A stretch of 64,000 nucleotides of DNA from Metallyticus violacea (taxonomy: Eukaryota > Arthropoda > Insecta > Mantodea > Metallyticidae): the NCBI GenBank assembly GCA_030762175.1, contig CM060843.1, forward strand, positions 114,667,369-114,731,368, given 5' to 3'. The translations under genes and the position numbers were made by a program. The notes under the pieces were generated by a model that saw only the letters and a program-made list of their open reading frames with translations, made no database searches and was not told where the DNA came from. This document shows positions 47,756 through 61,284 of the stretch, piece by piece. Position 1 is the stretch's first letter. Every line of letters begins with the position of its first letter.

Positions 47756-48239
47756 CGTATATGTACATTTAACCCTTCATTTAATGCTTTAGTTTTTACT
47801 CTACCATATACTTTATCCGAATACACACGTCTCATTTATTCTAGTAAATTGTAAATTTAAGTCTATCGTAGTTTATGGTTAATAAAAATGTTCAATTTTA
47901 TATATTTCTGCATAATGTGTTTATTTATCATAATTACTTTCGATCCCTAATACTGGAGATTTATTATCTTATCTTACATGCATTATTTTCACTGTATTAA
48001 AAAGCCCTGTATTACAAGAAATCTGCCTTAGTTTAAAAAACGACGAAAGTACAACTTATTTGTTACGGGCAACATACATCCTTTTAAAAGTTCTTTCACA
48101 GCAAACTCCTCTACTTTTCTTTTTAACAAGTCTTTAGCCTCCTCTTACTAAGCTTTCTTTATTAATACTTTTACTGAGGGTTAGTAGTTTAGGTTATGTT
48201 CGGTACACAAGTTTCCTCTATTCTAGACGGATTCTGTAT
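46767..48239. other. AT-rich stretch; (TA)n at 47713-47754
   Basis: A 99-codon frame at + 46817-47116 lies in a GC-richer segment directly beside the preceding element; no domain was recognised. The alternating TA tract gives artificial frames. Confidence 0.45.
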
Positions 48240-48816
48240 TCATTTTTGAGAATTTATCGTTCTCTGCATAAATATTTGATTGGTATATCGTTAGCGTATT
48301 TGGTATTTCATCTCTCTATGCTCTGAAGGCCCCTAGGAATTTCATTTCCGCTACTTGGATGCGATTGTCTCTGTATTCATGCTTCCCTCTCATATGTAGT
48401 AAAGGTGATGCGTTCATCATTTTATAAAAATTCGCTTGTTTTCCTTTCCTGTGTTTTTAAGGATTTTTCTTATTGCTCTAGGCAACATTTTTATGTAATA
48501 TTAACAAAGAGTTGAGCATCTTAAATAGTTAAAACATTGAACTTGTTCTATTATCTTAATATGCGCGACAATTTTTGTTCTTATAGGATTATTTCCTATA
48601 AAGCCCATACTTTATGCTTTTGCAGATTACGGTTGAAAATGTGATCGGTTTGCCAATCTGTATTTGTAGTTTTTCATCTCCATCTACTGTACTTAAGAGA
48701 TAATCTGCATGTAGTAAACAAGTTAGTTCTATTAGGTCAAATTCCATCTGGGCAATTAATTTTACTTCCCTTAATATCTTAATCAATATAAATGTTAAAT
48801 AAAGCTGATAAAACAT
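48240..48816 (-). pseudogene. Non-LTR reverse transcriptase relic
   Basis: On the - strand from 48816 the frame reads QMEFDLIELTCLLHADYLLS, where the HADY stands at the place of the catalytic FADD box. DGDEKLQIQIGK and SIKYGL follow, then after a stop IRTKIVAHIKIIEQVQCFNY, matching the KTKIV..IIEQVxxFNYLG block. AEMKFLGAF-like bases follow near 48330. Order and motifs fit the C-terminal half of an arthropod non-LTR reverse transcriptase. The catalytic box is mutated and several stops are present. Confidence 0.7.
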
Positions 48817-48859
48817 CTAACACCTAAAATGGTTTTTATATGATATGTCGACAATGTGA

Positions 48860-48876
48860 CCCCACGTTGGGCGCCA
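48860..48876 (-). other. Possible LTR-retrotransposon primer-binding site
   Basis: On the - strand the 17 bases TGGCGCCCAACGTGGGG closely resemble the tRNA primer-binding sites that stand just inside the 5' LTR of many insect LTR retrotransposons. If real, the LTR would lie to the right, from 48877. No gag or pol was seen on the left, where a LINE relic begins within about 45 bases, so this would be a broken LTR-leader junction. Confidence 0.4.
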
Positions 48877-49700
48877 AATTTTTAAGTGGATTGGATTTGT
48901 CGTCGATGTTGATGTAGGCGGCTCGCAGGGACGGCGTTAATTCGAAGTGATCGAGTTATGGTTTTTTATTGCCGGCCGCGACCACCTCGATGTAATAATG
49001 TCTGGTGGAGCATTTACCCGAGGGTCCCATTTCGTACCCGGGGTCTTTCAGGGGCCCGAAGTCGCCCTTTTGTGTCCTTGTAGTCACGGGGAAGAGGATG
49101 TGAAAGGAAATTGTGTAAATGAAGTATTAATTTACACGATTATCTATTGACGGCCACCTGGTTCGTTTCTTCTTTGACAACGGGTTTAGCGGGCCTCGCT
49201 GAGCTGAACTAAAACTTGCATATCCGCGACATTGGCTAAACTGAAGCCGAAACTGCATCTAACTGTGCGAACTAACACCAATGAACTTGTCTACCCCGCT
49301 GACTTGAAGACCTTAAAAGTGCGCCTTAGCAAAAACGTTTTCTTTTATACTAATTCCGAAAAATCCACGTGGTCCTTAGAGCTCTCGGCTCGCTGAGCCT
49401 TCAAAATATTCAAATATATATTATTGGTGAGCTCTCGTCCTCCCATAAGCTCTCACTTTAAACTTTTCAACTCTTTGGTCTCTAATTAGCGAGTTTGTGA
49501 TCATCCGATATCAAAAGGAAAGAAAAACATTCTCGCCAACACCTGCTACTGTGGTATTTTTAACGAACTTCCGAGCATTTTCAGCAAGTGAGAATACAAA
49601 AGACGTATTGTTCCGACTCATGCCGCTCACCTGCATACACTTTGCTTTGTTAGCTTTGTTACAATAAGCAATCTTTCGCTCGGGGCCAAATCATATGATA
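48877..49700 (-). other. GC-richer region, candidate LTR
   Basis: The region up to about 49420 is clearly GC-richer than its surroundings and non-coding. It begins directly beside the primer-binding-site-like sequence. LTR borders ending in TG..CA and a second LTR were not found, so this remains a candidate. Confidence 0.3.
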
Positions 49701-49929
49701 TATATTCAATGAAATGAAATGAATAATCTTTTGTAATCCATTAAGGACAAAGGCCTCTTCGGAGAGGAGAGCTCATTTGAATCTCGGGTGATGAGTTGTG
49801 TTGTACGAATTGCGTTTAGATCTAGAGTTCCGATTATTCCCATTGTTTACACATATACACTGCCTAGTTATTTCTCTTTATCAAAGTTTATTGTTCGGTG
49901 ATAGTTGTTCCATGTTTTTCCATTCACTC

Positions 49930-50640
49930 TACATCTGACTAAACTGGATCAATGTCTCCTTGCATATTCCTTGAAGAGGCCTGCCTGTCTGCGCCTTGGA
50001 CTTCCTCGATGCCTATCGCCTACATATTGACCTTTTGAGTTCATCTATCATCTCGTGGCCTCACGACATGGTCTAGTCACCTCTATTTTGTCCTCCTGGC
50101 TTTTTGGGCTGCAGTCATAGAATGACAATTCTTGACGTTTTTGAGATTCTATCGCCAAGTGATATACTCATATTCTTTCTTTCTGTTCGTTATTCGCATA
50201 TATGAAGAATGTTTTTAAGTTTGGCAGTGAGAGCCCAGGTTTTGAAGCCGTACAGCAACACTGGGTATACGGTCTCTAATATCTCGAATTTAATCCTTGG
50301 ATTTAGTGATTTGTCTTGTAATATGAACTTGTGACCAGAATGTCTTCCATGCAAGGGAAATTCTTCTTCTAAGTTCCTTGTCTACTTTGTTGATAAAGGA
50401 AAATAGTTGTCATAGGTGGACACACATTCTGATGCACATTGTAGATCAATTCCATCAATGTTTATTGCTTTGAACTATCTGACATTATCTGTTCATCGAA
50501 AGGTCTGAGATCTCTCAGTTCTTGGAGCATTAGTTGTAGTTTCCTTGCAGATTTGCAAATGTTACCACATAGTCAAGCAATCTCTGTTGATATTTTGGCA
50601 TTATCCACATGTCATTCCCCAATTCAGTTTTTGGAAAATG
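49930..50640 (-). pseudogene. RTE/CR1-like reverse transcriptase C-terminal relic
   Basis: On the - strand, MLQELRDL near 50530 corresponds to the block after the YADD box. VLLYGFKTWALTAKLKN lies near 50210-50265, matching the VLPxMTYGAETWTLT block. SLGDRISKT follows near 50150, matching the LGVSLRDRI block. Further on GHEMIDELKRS and RKSKAQTGRPLQG near 49990-50060 fit the GHVxRxxDxR..RPxGRPxxRW end. Stops and shifts abound. It is a decayed non-LTR element of a type very common in arthropods. Confidence 0.72.
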
Positions 50641-50949
50641 TCTTATAATGTACAGGTGAAAATTTAAGGGAAAATTGTAAGGCCTTGTCATACTCCTCTT
50701 TCTAGTAGGAATGACTTTCCTTATATTTCTGTTTTAAATTTGATGGAGCTATGACGTAAATTTTGTGCACTTTCCTGATATCTTAGCTGTTCTAGTGTAT
50801 TTCTCAGACAAGTCAACTTTCCGCGTATCAGAACGTTCTTGATATGGGTCATGGATCTATTACTATGATGCTGAAATCAAAATTCAAACTAAGAAATAAA
50901 AATTTAAGGAATTTTAACCCCATGGAAAATTCAGCAGGTAAAATCAAGT

Positions 50950-50950
<1 letters not shown>

Positions 50951-50978
<28 letters not shown>
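50951..50978. repeat. T-run of 28 bases
   Basis: An uninterrupted T tract. On the - strand it is an A-run that could mark a retroposed copy, but no matching body was recognised on its right side. Confidence 0.9.
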
Positions 50979-50983
<5 letters not shown>

Positions 50984-51079
50984 GTAAAAGCTATTGTGGT
51001 TTACTATCTGAAAATGAGTTAAAAGCACGTCATGTATAATTTTCAAAATTATTTTATTCAAGCAAAGAAAAATGCGCGT

Positions 51080-51300
51080 AATTTTGAGAGGAGGTTCGCT
51101 CTTTGTATACGGCAATCTTTAAACCATAAATTTTGTACTGCAATTGATAAAGCAGAGTTTGGACTACTGGAACATCCTGCCTACTCCTCAGATTCCAAGA
51201 ACACCTTCAAGGCAGGAACTTTTCATCAGGTTCTGGAATCACAGGGGCTATAAGCTATGCTTTCTAGAGACTGTGCAACCTTGTTCTAGGAAGATATAGA
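51080..51300 (+). pseudogene. Possible mariner transposase C-terminal fragment
   Basis: The + strand reads LLEHPAYSSDSKNTF near 51160-51205, which resembles the LLPHPPYSPDLAPSDF block. The following KAGTFHQVLE and CFLETVQPC fragments could be the degraded tail. The resemblance is short, and no terminal repeat was found. Confidence 0.3.
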
Positions 51301-51682
51301 AATGTCGTTAGATGAAGTGCATTTAGAACGGATCAATCTAAGTGTAAAGCAAATTACTAAATTAGTTATGTCTATGAATTGAAACTAATATAGAAGAATT
51401 CTGTGCTATTTTTGTAATAAGTGTATCTTCATTAATCTGTGTATAATTTTATGGCCAATTTCTCACTCGTTTGTACAGCTGCTACACTGTAAACGCATTT
51501 ACTCGTAATATGTCCCAAATTCGTATTAATATGTCTCCTGCCTGTTGTCCTTACAAATCTTGAAACATTAACATTTGACGTGATTCTACAGTTGTCTTTT
51601 CCTTTATACCTGTTAAGAATGGTTGTTTTAGTATAGAAATATTGTGGAGCTGAATAAAATGTTATGATATGTTTCATTTCAG

Positions 51683-51864
51683 TCAGGAAAGGTGCACTTC
51701 AGCTACATCTATGGGATCGGCGTGGTTGGCTGCATTGGAATGTACGCTCTGCTGAGTCTTATGGCTGTCTCAGGCGTGCAGTTCGGCACTGTTATGTCGG
51801 TGCTCGGTTATTGCCTGCTGCCAATGGTCCTGCTCTCCGGTCTCAACGTTGTACTCACTCTACA
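51683..51864 (+). CDS. YIPF5/Yip1 family protein, penultimate coding exon
   Basis: Exon of 182 bases after a TTTCAG acceptor and before a GTAAGT donor (51865). It encodes 60 codons plus two bases. The peptide begins [20 protein letters not shown] and holds two hydrophobic membrane spans. It includes the family-typical [13 protein letters not shown] and ends in LTL followed by the split Gln codon that joins the next exon in phase. YIPF5 is a multi-span membrane protein of the ER-Golgi interface that binds Rab GTPases and YIF1 and helps vesicle traffic. Codons are GC-richer than the flanks and the frame is intact, so the gene looks functional. The upstream exons with the cytosolic N-terminus are not in the window as far as I can see. 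Confidence 0.93.
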
Positions 51865-52984
51865 GTAAGTAGCTAGCAGCTGTTTACTGTTATGAGCTTA
51901 TGACCAAGTTCTGGGGTATGCACTCTAAGCCTTCAGCGATGGACTCAAAAAGTTCTTAAAAATGCGTCTGGTTTACCATTATAAATAGGTTATAGGAAAT
52001 GAATAACAGAATTTTCAAACTCAGCTTTTCATATTGGATATTTATATAATATATAAAGCTGACCTCTAAGATAAAACAGTTGCTGCCTAACGTTATCAAC
52101 ATTGCTGTCAAAAGAGTATACAAAATATATTTCTAGCTAATGCAAAAACCCGAGTCTTATAAAAATAATATTACAATATTTCTAAAAAATTCAAATCTTG
52201 GTATGTATTTACAAATACAATTAATTCTCATTACATATTACAACGCTGAAAAAATCATAGAACATTTTGGCTTATGCCGTTCATCTTGTAGTAATGTTTT
52301 ACCTCAAGAATACTAACTTGATGCAATCAGCGTCACTGTACTAGAACTCTGCTTCCTAAAGCATGTATACAATAGTGAGTGGTTCCATGAAAAATTAAAT
52401 ATCCATAAAACCTCCTTCACTGAATTTTGTGTAAAACTTACGTCATTTTTCATTTATAAATAAACATATATTGCAAATTGTTATCAAGTGTAAATAAGTG
52501 AACAGAAAAATACAGAATGTGCTTAGATGCTCTGCCTGATAGTATAAAAACTGAAGGAATGTAACGTTTATATTATTTCTTTTTAACTATACTGCATAGA
52601 GGAATTATGTCCATTTCACATTACAAGGCATAAAAATGTCTTTCACACTCATATAACATCCCTTCACAATGTCAACAATGTTAGGGTAAAAATAATGAAA
52701 TGCAAAAAAATGCATTTATTTTTCTTTAATATCTTTTTTGATTTTCCTAAATTTAATGGCAAATTAAAGCAAAAAACATCAGTTTTGGCTACTGTATTTT
52801 TTGCAAAGGTAGCATATTAGACTCCGAAAGGAACACAACTCTAAAATGAAACCTGAACGTACTTGAATCTGATGAGTCAATAGGAAACGCTGACGTTATT
52901 TTTAGAGAGTCTTTGTGGCAAGTCTGCCCATTTTCGCTCTAAAATATCATACTCACTCGGAATATCTGACTTAAAAGATCATGT

Positions 52985-53520
52985 ATGACGAATACTTCAG
53001 CAAATGTGCTGCTCCAATTGTGCAGACTGTCAATGAGCTCCCCACCCGATTTTATTTTGACAACCCTTTTCTTGGATGGACTTTCTGAGTCATCTTAAAG
53101 CTTGTAGATTTGGTGCTGTAGATACAACAGAGTTCCTAAGGAATTTTCTTGTCATATATTCAAAAGAAATGAAGAAACAAGCACGAGGTGCCTATGCTAT
53201 GGCAGAGAACTTCAGAATTGGAAAACAAGTAGTGGAGATTTCTTTTCCAATGGTTGCAACACTGTCGATTCACAATTGCAATCTGGGAACAATACTTCAC
53301 ACTCAACTGTCAAATTTAGTGAGAGTGAGTTGAACACAACTGTTACCACCCGAAGTGGAAACTTAGAAGATTTTACCCCGTGAACACATATTTTCTGCAG
53401 TACCCATGACTTTACTTATATGAATATACTATAAGTTACATTGCCATCAAACTTGAGAGTGATATGCTCGATGCAGTGGACCCAGCAAAGTGGAGTAACT
53501 TACCATACAGAAGCACCTTA
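52985..53520 (+). pseudogene. piggyBac-like transposase fragment
   Basis: On the + strand, KCAAPIVQTVNELPTRFYFD followed by NPFLGWTF, then MSHLKACRFGAVDTTEFLRN, resembles the FDNxFTSxxLLxxLxxxGxxATGTxRxNR block of piggyBac-like transposases, with the aspartate of FDN kept. Then KEMKKQARGAYAMAENFR and VEISFPMVATLSIHNCNLGT follow the order of the KGSFxxRxxxVxxxKWxDNxxVxLxSNxHG part. Frames are broken between blocks. Assignment rests on motif order only. Confidence 0.55.
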
Positions 53521-54870
53521 GAGCCTGCTGGATAATGCCGAGATGCTTCCGCACAATCTCAATGCATTTGGGCACAGAGAGTTTGTTTTTTATAATCACA
53601 GCATTGGCAGAGCCATTGAGGTCTTTAAAGACATCTCTTGACTATAAAGCATCTCGAAGTCGCTCAAGAACTTTACGTACATTAACATCGGTACATTATA
53701 CTGAACTCACGTTTCCGGTCATGTTAGAACCGCCCGCCGGAACACTTGGGGTAAAGCCTGTGATGGTTTGGATGACGTTTGGTGCAAAATCTTTTTACTT
53801 TTTGTGCAATGCCCCCAGTTTCTCTAAATTATTGGTTTATGATGGCACTTTATTATAAAATAAACAAACTTTCGTGTGGTGCCAATTGCACTTCGGAATA
53901 CAAATGTGCAGGAATAAACTCTTTTGGCATACTAAGTTCCGTAATCTAGAAATAAACTGTGAAGAACTTACTAAATTACGTGAAATGACTATATGCTCAG
54001 ATTTATGCACCGCCCTTTGGTCCCTCATCCATTCGCTCTTTTACACTTTCTGCCCATCGGTCGATTTACCCATAATTTGATTTTATGTATTTATACAATT
54101 ATTTTCAATGGGTACCTTAAAGTACACTGTAAACAATATATTTCGTTAAAGAAGTAAACAACACGTGAGTTTCAATCAAATTGTAGCAAATTGTAGAATT
54201 TAAGAATTTCACCCACGCCTTACCTTCGGCGAATTAGCATACATACTCCACAAGTGTCGTGCAGGAAAAGATTCTGAACACGTAGCATGTCCGCCAGTAA
54301 CCGTCCTGGTTCAGAAAAGTATTCACGGAGCATCGAATGTTGCATAGAAAATGCAAAGGAGTTTCGTAGTGGGAGAACCGCATGTTCTAGAAATTCCCCC
54401 TTCCCCGTCCTTTCTAGCTATGCCCAGCTACATACGAGGTAAAGGTCGAGCTCAGAATGTTTCAAACAACACTTTAAAATAAGATAAAGCCTGTTTTTTT
54501 TCCTTTCCAAAATCATCTGCCGAAGTTGGTTACACTTTTTTTTCTAAAATGTATTTTGAATATGCCGAACACATAAGAAGTGTAAACCAAACGTACATTT
54601 TTGATAAGAACTTTCTGTTCAGAGTTCATAAATGTATTCGTTACTACCTCTTTTGCACGTTTAATATATCTTTCATGAAAGGAAATGCAAATGTGTGTTC
54701 ATAAAATACATTAAACTGAAAAACAGTTATATACACAGCAAATAAAATTTATGTGTAAGAAAAGAAATGTTACCTCATTATAAAATCCAAATATATATAA
54801 TAATATTGAAACAAACAATCACATGCACGACCAGCTGATTTTTTATCGTTGCAAAAGTATGCCCCTCCCA

Positions 54871-54874
54871 TTAT

Positions 54875-54907
<33 letters not shown>

Positions 54908-54917
54908 TATTATTACT
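54871..54917. repeat. (TTA)n microsatellite
   Basis: About 47 bases of TTA/ATT units with two interruptions, about 60 bases from the 3' end of the adjoining SINE. Confidence 0.95.
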
Positions 54918-54978
54918 TTGTTTAGGTTTTACGATAAAGTCACACAGGTATACCTTTCGTATCTTTTTATTTTTGAGT

Positions 54979-55250
54979 AGTGTTTAACCCGTTTTAATTA
55001 CCGAGGCACCACAGGAGTGGATAATGATGATGCATGAAATTAATTGATAAATTGGGAAAGGAGTATTGTTTTATTAAAAAAGGAAGCATTCCAGTACCAG
55101 TTTAGGTACTTCCCCGACATTTACCATTTATGTTGCTTGAGGGAACCTGGAAAAAATCTCAGTCAGGGAGAAACGTCCTGGAAAGAATCAAACCCCAGAA
55201 CTCCCGCTTACGAGTCGATGCCTTAACAACCTCAGCTAACCCTTGGCGGT
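54979..55250 (-). mobile_element. SINE family 2, copy e
   Basis: Read on the - strand from 55250, it has a CCGCCAAGGGTTAGCTGAGG head with a TTAAGGC A-box and a diverged B-box. The GACTGAGATTTTTTCCAGG body follows, then GTGGTGCCTCGGTAATTAAA and the ACGGGTTAAACAC-like terminus at its left end. It lies in the YIPF5 intron, opposite to the gene, and is more diverged than the other copies. Confidence 0.87.
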
Positions 55251-56059
55251 ATTTTCATATTAATCGCAGTTAAGATATATACAACTCTTTAACTTATTAG
55301 CTTTTTAATTGTTCTACATATATAATGTATTTCTTTGAAAGGATTTTGTAACTCAGTTTTTTAATCGTTGAAGATAACAATGTCGATGTCTTCAGCAATG
55401 TCTACGCAAAGTTTTGAATAATTGAATGGTCAGAATCTTCAATTTGTAAAATAGGCGAAGGAAATTTGAAAACTTTGGTATTCGCAGTTTTGGGTTAATG
55501 TTCAAAAAGTCTGTCAGCATGAACTCTGATGAAACCAGTTTTGCGACTTTTGCTTGTTTCTAATATTTAAACGAGAAACTGTTTGCCGAATAACCAATCT
55601 TCATTAACTTTAGACCTTTCTAGCAAAAGAATAGAATAATACCGAACATTATCTGTCATTTGTTCTTTCTGTGCCATATTGTTTTGATGAAAAGCACAAG
55701 TGAGTTACCAGTGCATATTGGGTAACATAAATGTAAAGCCTATGGGAGTGAATAATAAACTGCTACGAGCTACAAATTATGATAAAACTTCACAAGGCAG
55801 TACTCAATGATCGCGAATAGAAGGTATGCGAGGTAGCTGACATTGTAAAGACCTCATTAAGCCTTTTACACTACATTTTAAACGAAATTTTGAGTTTGAG
55901 AAAGCTTTCCGCTCGATGGGTACTGCGTTTGTTAACAATAAACAAAAAATAACTAATTTTGCAAGTTTTAAACTTGTTTAAACACAATTCCACCGAGTTT
56001 CTCCTATGTTTCGTAACAGTAGATGATATACGGATTTCTACATGCTAGAGATGTAGAAG

Positions 56060-56630
56060 CAGTTCAAAAAGTCGGTGGCAACAGGTGAAAATGCACCAAA
56101 GAAATTAAAATCAATTCCACGTGCAGGAAAAGTTCTGGTTACTTTTTCTGGGATTCTCATGGCGTGGTACTGGTACACTACTTCCAGAATGGCAGAACCA
56201 TCACTGGGGAGTATTAAGCTTCATTACTGGACCAACGGAAGAATGCTATTCAAGCTAAACGTCCACACCTTGTGAAAAATAGTTCTCTTTTATCGCGATA
56301 ATGCCCCTTCACACACATCTGGAATTGTTGCTTCAAAACTGCATGACGTTCGCTTCCGTATGCTTCACATTCGTCGGATTTGGCTCACAGCGATTACTTT
56401 TTGTTAGAAATGGCTGGGTGAACGAAGACTCACATCAAATAATTAGGTCAATGTTTTAAGAGACGCTTATTTTTTATAGTTGAACAAATCTTATTTTATT
56501 GAGGGTATTAAAAAGTTGGAAAGTCGTTGGACTAAATGTATTCACATTGAAAAAAAAAATCTTATATCATGTGTTTTGTTGATCAGGCCGAGAACTTTTC
56601 AAACTCTCCTTTTATGTATACTGTAACCAG
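56060..56630 (+). pseudogene. Mariner transposase relic (irritans/Hsmar-like type)
   Basis: The frame from about 56060 reads QQVATGENAPKKLKS-like, then AGKVLVTFSGILMAWYWYTT, matching the KV..VFWDxxG block. Then KIVLFYRDNAPSHTSGIVAS (second catalytic Asp kept), and a KLHDVRF..HIRR block where the third Asp region has changed to ITF. IKKLESRWTKCIHIE closes the protein, and GAGAACTTTTCAAACTCTCC near 56592 looks like the right terminal repeat. The N-terminal half and left end are missing. Stops are present. Confidence 0.72.
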
Positions 56631-56670
56631 TGTTTTTAGTGTTTAAGTGTTAATGTGGTTCTATTTATAT

Positions 56671-56703
<33 letters not shown>
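56671..56703. repeat. (GT)n microsatellite
   Basis: GT units with one early A interruption. Confidence 0.95.
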
Positions 56704-56707
<4 letters not shown>

Positions 56708-57042
56708 CATTGAAAAATATTTGTTTTTAAAATAGCAATTATTTTAATATTCTGTTGCACATGAATAATTTATTTTATTGTGTTTGATTTTTTAAAAAAA
56801 CCTACAAACTAAACTATTTCTATGATAAAATTATCTATGAACTACTTTACACTATCAGAGTTAATATTCGGTATATGAGAACTGAATGGAACCAAAGTTT
56901 AACATGTAGCCTTGAATACCGAGGTTTACATAACAGATTCATAGCAAGGGAATTCCTTATTGTGCTTATTATCTTAAAAATTAAATTCACCTTTCACCTA
57001 CTTTAATTTGCTATATCCACAAATAGCTGTGCTAACTCTTAA

Positions 57043-57225
<183 letters not shown>

Positions 57226-58523
57226 ATATTTGTCCATTTGAATTGTTATAACGTGGCTTAAATAGAGGAGGATATAATATTTAGTATTAAATAACTATCA
57301 TTTAGGTGTAAGGGTATTAAAATGTTTTATGCATAATATCAATATAAATCTATTACTATAAAATAATAAAAATAAGTATCCAATTGGATGTGGCATATTA
57401 ATCACGTGTTTTAATATACATACTGATTTTATATTTGCATGGCTTAGGTTTCACATGAATTGTAACTGAATGTTCAGTCCAGAAATATAATCATGCATTA
57501 TGTGGTAATATTACTTTTAGATTACATTTATACATATATAAAAGAATTGTCTTTTAAGTGATCTAATGTAGAAATTATTGAAAAAAGAAATTATTTCTAC
57601 TTTGCTAGATGCTCTTTTTTAGTGTATATATTGTTCATAGATATACATATATGCTTAAAATAACATTTTAGTTACCTGATTTAAATAAATGTTATCCAGA
57701 AGTGTTTAAAATTGCATAATAGTCTTTGAAAAAATGAGAAAAAGCGTTTACTTTGCAGACATTATATAATTTAATATACTAAAAGCTTAGATGTTAAAAA
57801 AATTACTTTTATGGGAATAAGATAAATAACGAATTGATTTTTTTTAAATTTCTTTACAAATACGCAAAAAAGTTACGGTTAAGTAAATAGCATTTATAAG
57901 CCATTATGTTCTTTATTGATATTGCAATTTTAATAAATTGGGATTGTTAAGTAATTTTTAAAAAACTTTAATTAAATTATGGAATAAAAATAGTAATTCA
58001 CCTAATGACATTTGTCGAGATTTTTTCTCCCTGCGAATGTCATATTTGATATCCTGTTTTCTTTTGCTCCACAATTTTCTCTTTACCTGCATTTCTAGTT
58101 ATTAGTTATCCATTTTTTCTACACTAGAAAAGAGGAAACATATTAAAAATACATATTATTACACTAACAACTTCATTTGTTCATACTCCCTGCTCATCTC
58201 GAAAGATTTTATTTCTTTATTAATTATTCTGTTATACTAATGTATATTACTATATTTATATTGAATTCTGACTACATTTTATAAAACAAAAGTACTTTAT
58301 ATAAAAGAGAAACCGTTCATAAAATGAATTAAAATGAGAGAAATATATAACGTTTAGGTTGAAAGATGAGATAAATGAAAGATAATACCCATAAAATATT
58401 AACGGATTAATATAGTTCTGCTTTATTCTCACTCAAAAGTTTAATGTTTATTTTTTGTTCAAATATGATATGATAAGTATATGCTTTTGAAAATTTCTAG
58501 AATCTTTACTGATATTTCTTTTA

Positions 58524-58574
<51 letters not shown>

Positions 58575-58905
58575 GACTACTTTTCCTTAATTTTCTATAA
58601 TTTGTATATTTTAATAATTCATAGTAAGAAAAATACAAATTAATGAGCTCTTTCTTGAAGAGTGTGTGCGTAATTAAAATAAGAAGATTTTGTAGCATTA
58701 ATTAGATTGAAATGCACTTAGAGGATTGTTTTATGAATATACATTAATGTAACATAAAAGATTAATAAAGTATAAAGTATAATATGAAAATTAGCAGTAA
58801 TTTGTTTTTTCTTAGATAACTCTTTGTTTTTATACTATAACCACAGCAATAATAATGCATTCATAAATACTGTTATTTTTAAAGGTAATAATAATAAACA
58901 TATCA

Positions 58906-58940
<35 letters not shown>

Positions 58941-60675
58941 GTTTAATGATATGTTTATGTATACGGTATAGAGATATCTATTTGATTGAAACAAATTAAA
59001 GGAAAATGTCACACTATTATATAATATGTGATAAAAACATAAAACACACTTCAAAAATTTTCACAATATATTTTAAACATATTACACATCATTTGAAGGG
59101 TCTTGTATTTTCTCAAAACAGAATCACATCCCATTAACTAATGGAATTACTATGTGATCTTTTGAAAGTAATAGACATTCTTTTTCTTCTTTTTCTGGTG
59201 AAGAATTCAAACGACCAATTTCTGAGGAAATTTAAGACATTTGTACAATTTTATGAGAAACTCAAAGTGTTTATTGTATATATAATTATTAACTGTCGAC
59301 AGAACTCTTAAGCTTGTGAATAATACAGTAAAATAAGACATTAATCAGTAGAAAATGTATAAGAACTGTATACAGAACATAGTCCTCCTGTTCTGCACTT
59401 GATCTACCTGCTCTCAATAATATGTCCCTTATTGTGGAAGTATCCTAATATACATTTATTAATACCTCCTAAAGAACATCTACATGACTTTTTCAGTGAA
59501 GATCTGTATATTGAATGCTTCCTTGTCTGGAGACCGTGATGCTTCCATTACTCTTACTTTCTGGTTCATAATAGTGCATCCAGACCAGTTCGATGAAAAA
59601 AAAAACCTATCCCAGCATAGCGATCCAAATGCTCGTGACAAATCGTCTTACTGCGCACGCTTATGATGACTTGTTAGCTGCCTTAGGACCCATTTGCATA
59701 CACTTTGCCAAATCCGAGGTCATTGTGAATAATATTCAATGTAGAGCCTTAGGAATTAGAAAGATTCATGCATTTATTTCTGCATTAAAATATTTATCCT
59801 GTATACACGTGGATCACCATTCCTATTCCCAAGAATATTACCTGAGAACTGCAAAAGCTACAGTTAAGTTAATCTCCGTGATCTAATATTATTTTGCAGA
59901 TTTTACATAACCTGAGTATGTTATTAGGGGGAACATCGCTGCTAGACTTTCTCCATAGCCTCTATATCCAATATGGTTTACAGACTCACACAGAGAGAGA
60001 ATGAGCCACAGAAGCTATCCGGAGCCGGGTGTAATACAGAAGAATTTGCAATTTTATGGCTTTTCTTTTATGGGGCATGCATATAATATATGACTGGGAT
60101 AAGCGGATAGACTAGTTCGCGACACTCAGTCTGTCTGTATGTGGCATAGCATTTGAAGTTGTGGTAAAAGAAACCTTTGGATTTGCTGATTTTCTCACAT
60201 AAACTAAACAGATACTTGATGCAATATGGAAGCCATATCATGTTAAAACGTAATTTCCCTCATTCAGTCACTAATGTGGTCGATCCACTGGCCTTTCATC
60301 TAAGCTAGATGACCCGAATAAGGCCCTAGCTGCCGACCAAAGCGTTTTTCTTAAATTTGTTTGATTTCACTTGCTACTTGTTTCTCCTGAACATTTAATT
60401 AATCGGAGAGGACATTAATTGTTAAAAATACTGGTGTTTACGTACTAAAAACCCAAAGTAAGGGCTTTATTTTATGCCAGCTAAAACAAAATCCTCAAGT
60501 TCTGATGTAGTAGTTCAATGCTAAAATGAACACAAATCTACTTCCTGTTACCATAAAGATATCGCGTTCTTGTTTAGCTTTGAATCGTCTGCAGCCTCTA
60601 ATTATGGTTTTTGATGTTATTATTTACACATATATTATACATATAATAATAATAATGATGATATTAATAATAATA

Positions 60676-60716
<41 letters not shown>

Positions 60717-60897
60717 TTTTGCTTTTGTTGAAAAATTGAATACATAAGAATGGTTTTTAGTGCTATTTCCACCAATTATCTTTCTAAATTTCCTAAACTT
60801 TTCTTGCAGCATTACGACTTTAATTGCACTTTCAGTAGTTGTCGGCACTTTCACAAAATTATATTACGTGTAATCAAATTAGCGCTAGGTATTTAAA

Positions 60898-60947
<50 letters not shown>

Positions 60948-61284
60948 GCTTCAAGAGCGTTAAGTATACACAGAAAAACAAATAAAAACAATAATTTCAA
61001 AAGTAATTATCATTGAACGACCGCGCCGGGTCAAATCCGAGTTATACACTACTCGCAAAGCTCAACAGCGTACGATTGCAGTTTGTTATCGATCAATGAT
61101 TTAATGTTGTGACAACTATGGATTGCTGTCTGCTAATTCAAAATAAAGCAAAGTGGATTACAAATGGTTTCAAATAAATGGTTGAAAGGCTTATGTAATA
61201 ATATTTTTCATTGTAATTTGTTAGGAATTGATCGTAAGCAAGGCATAAGCAAATAAAAAATACTTTAGCCATGCTCAAGAACAG
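57226..61284. other. YIPF5 3' flank and AT-rich intergenic DNA
   Basis: The first few hundred bases probably hold the 3' UTR. Microsatellites lie at 58527-58571 (TA), 58908-58940 (TTA), 60648-60714 (ATA) and 60901-60947 (TTA). The frame pair at + 59484-59886 has no domain I know. No other gene was recognised. Confidence 0.5.
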
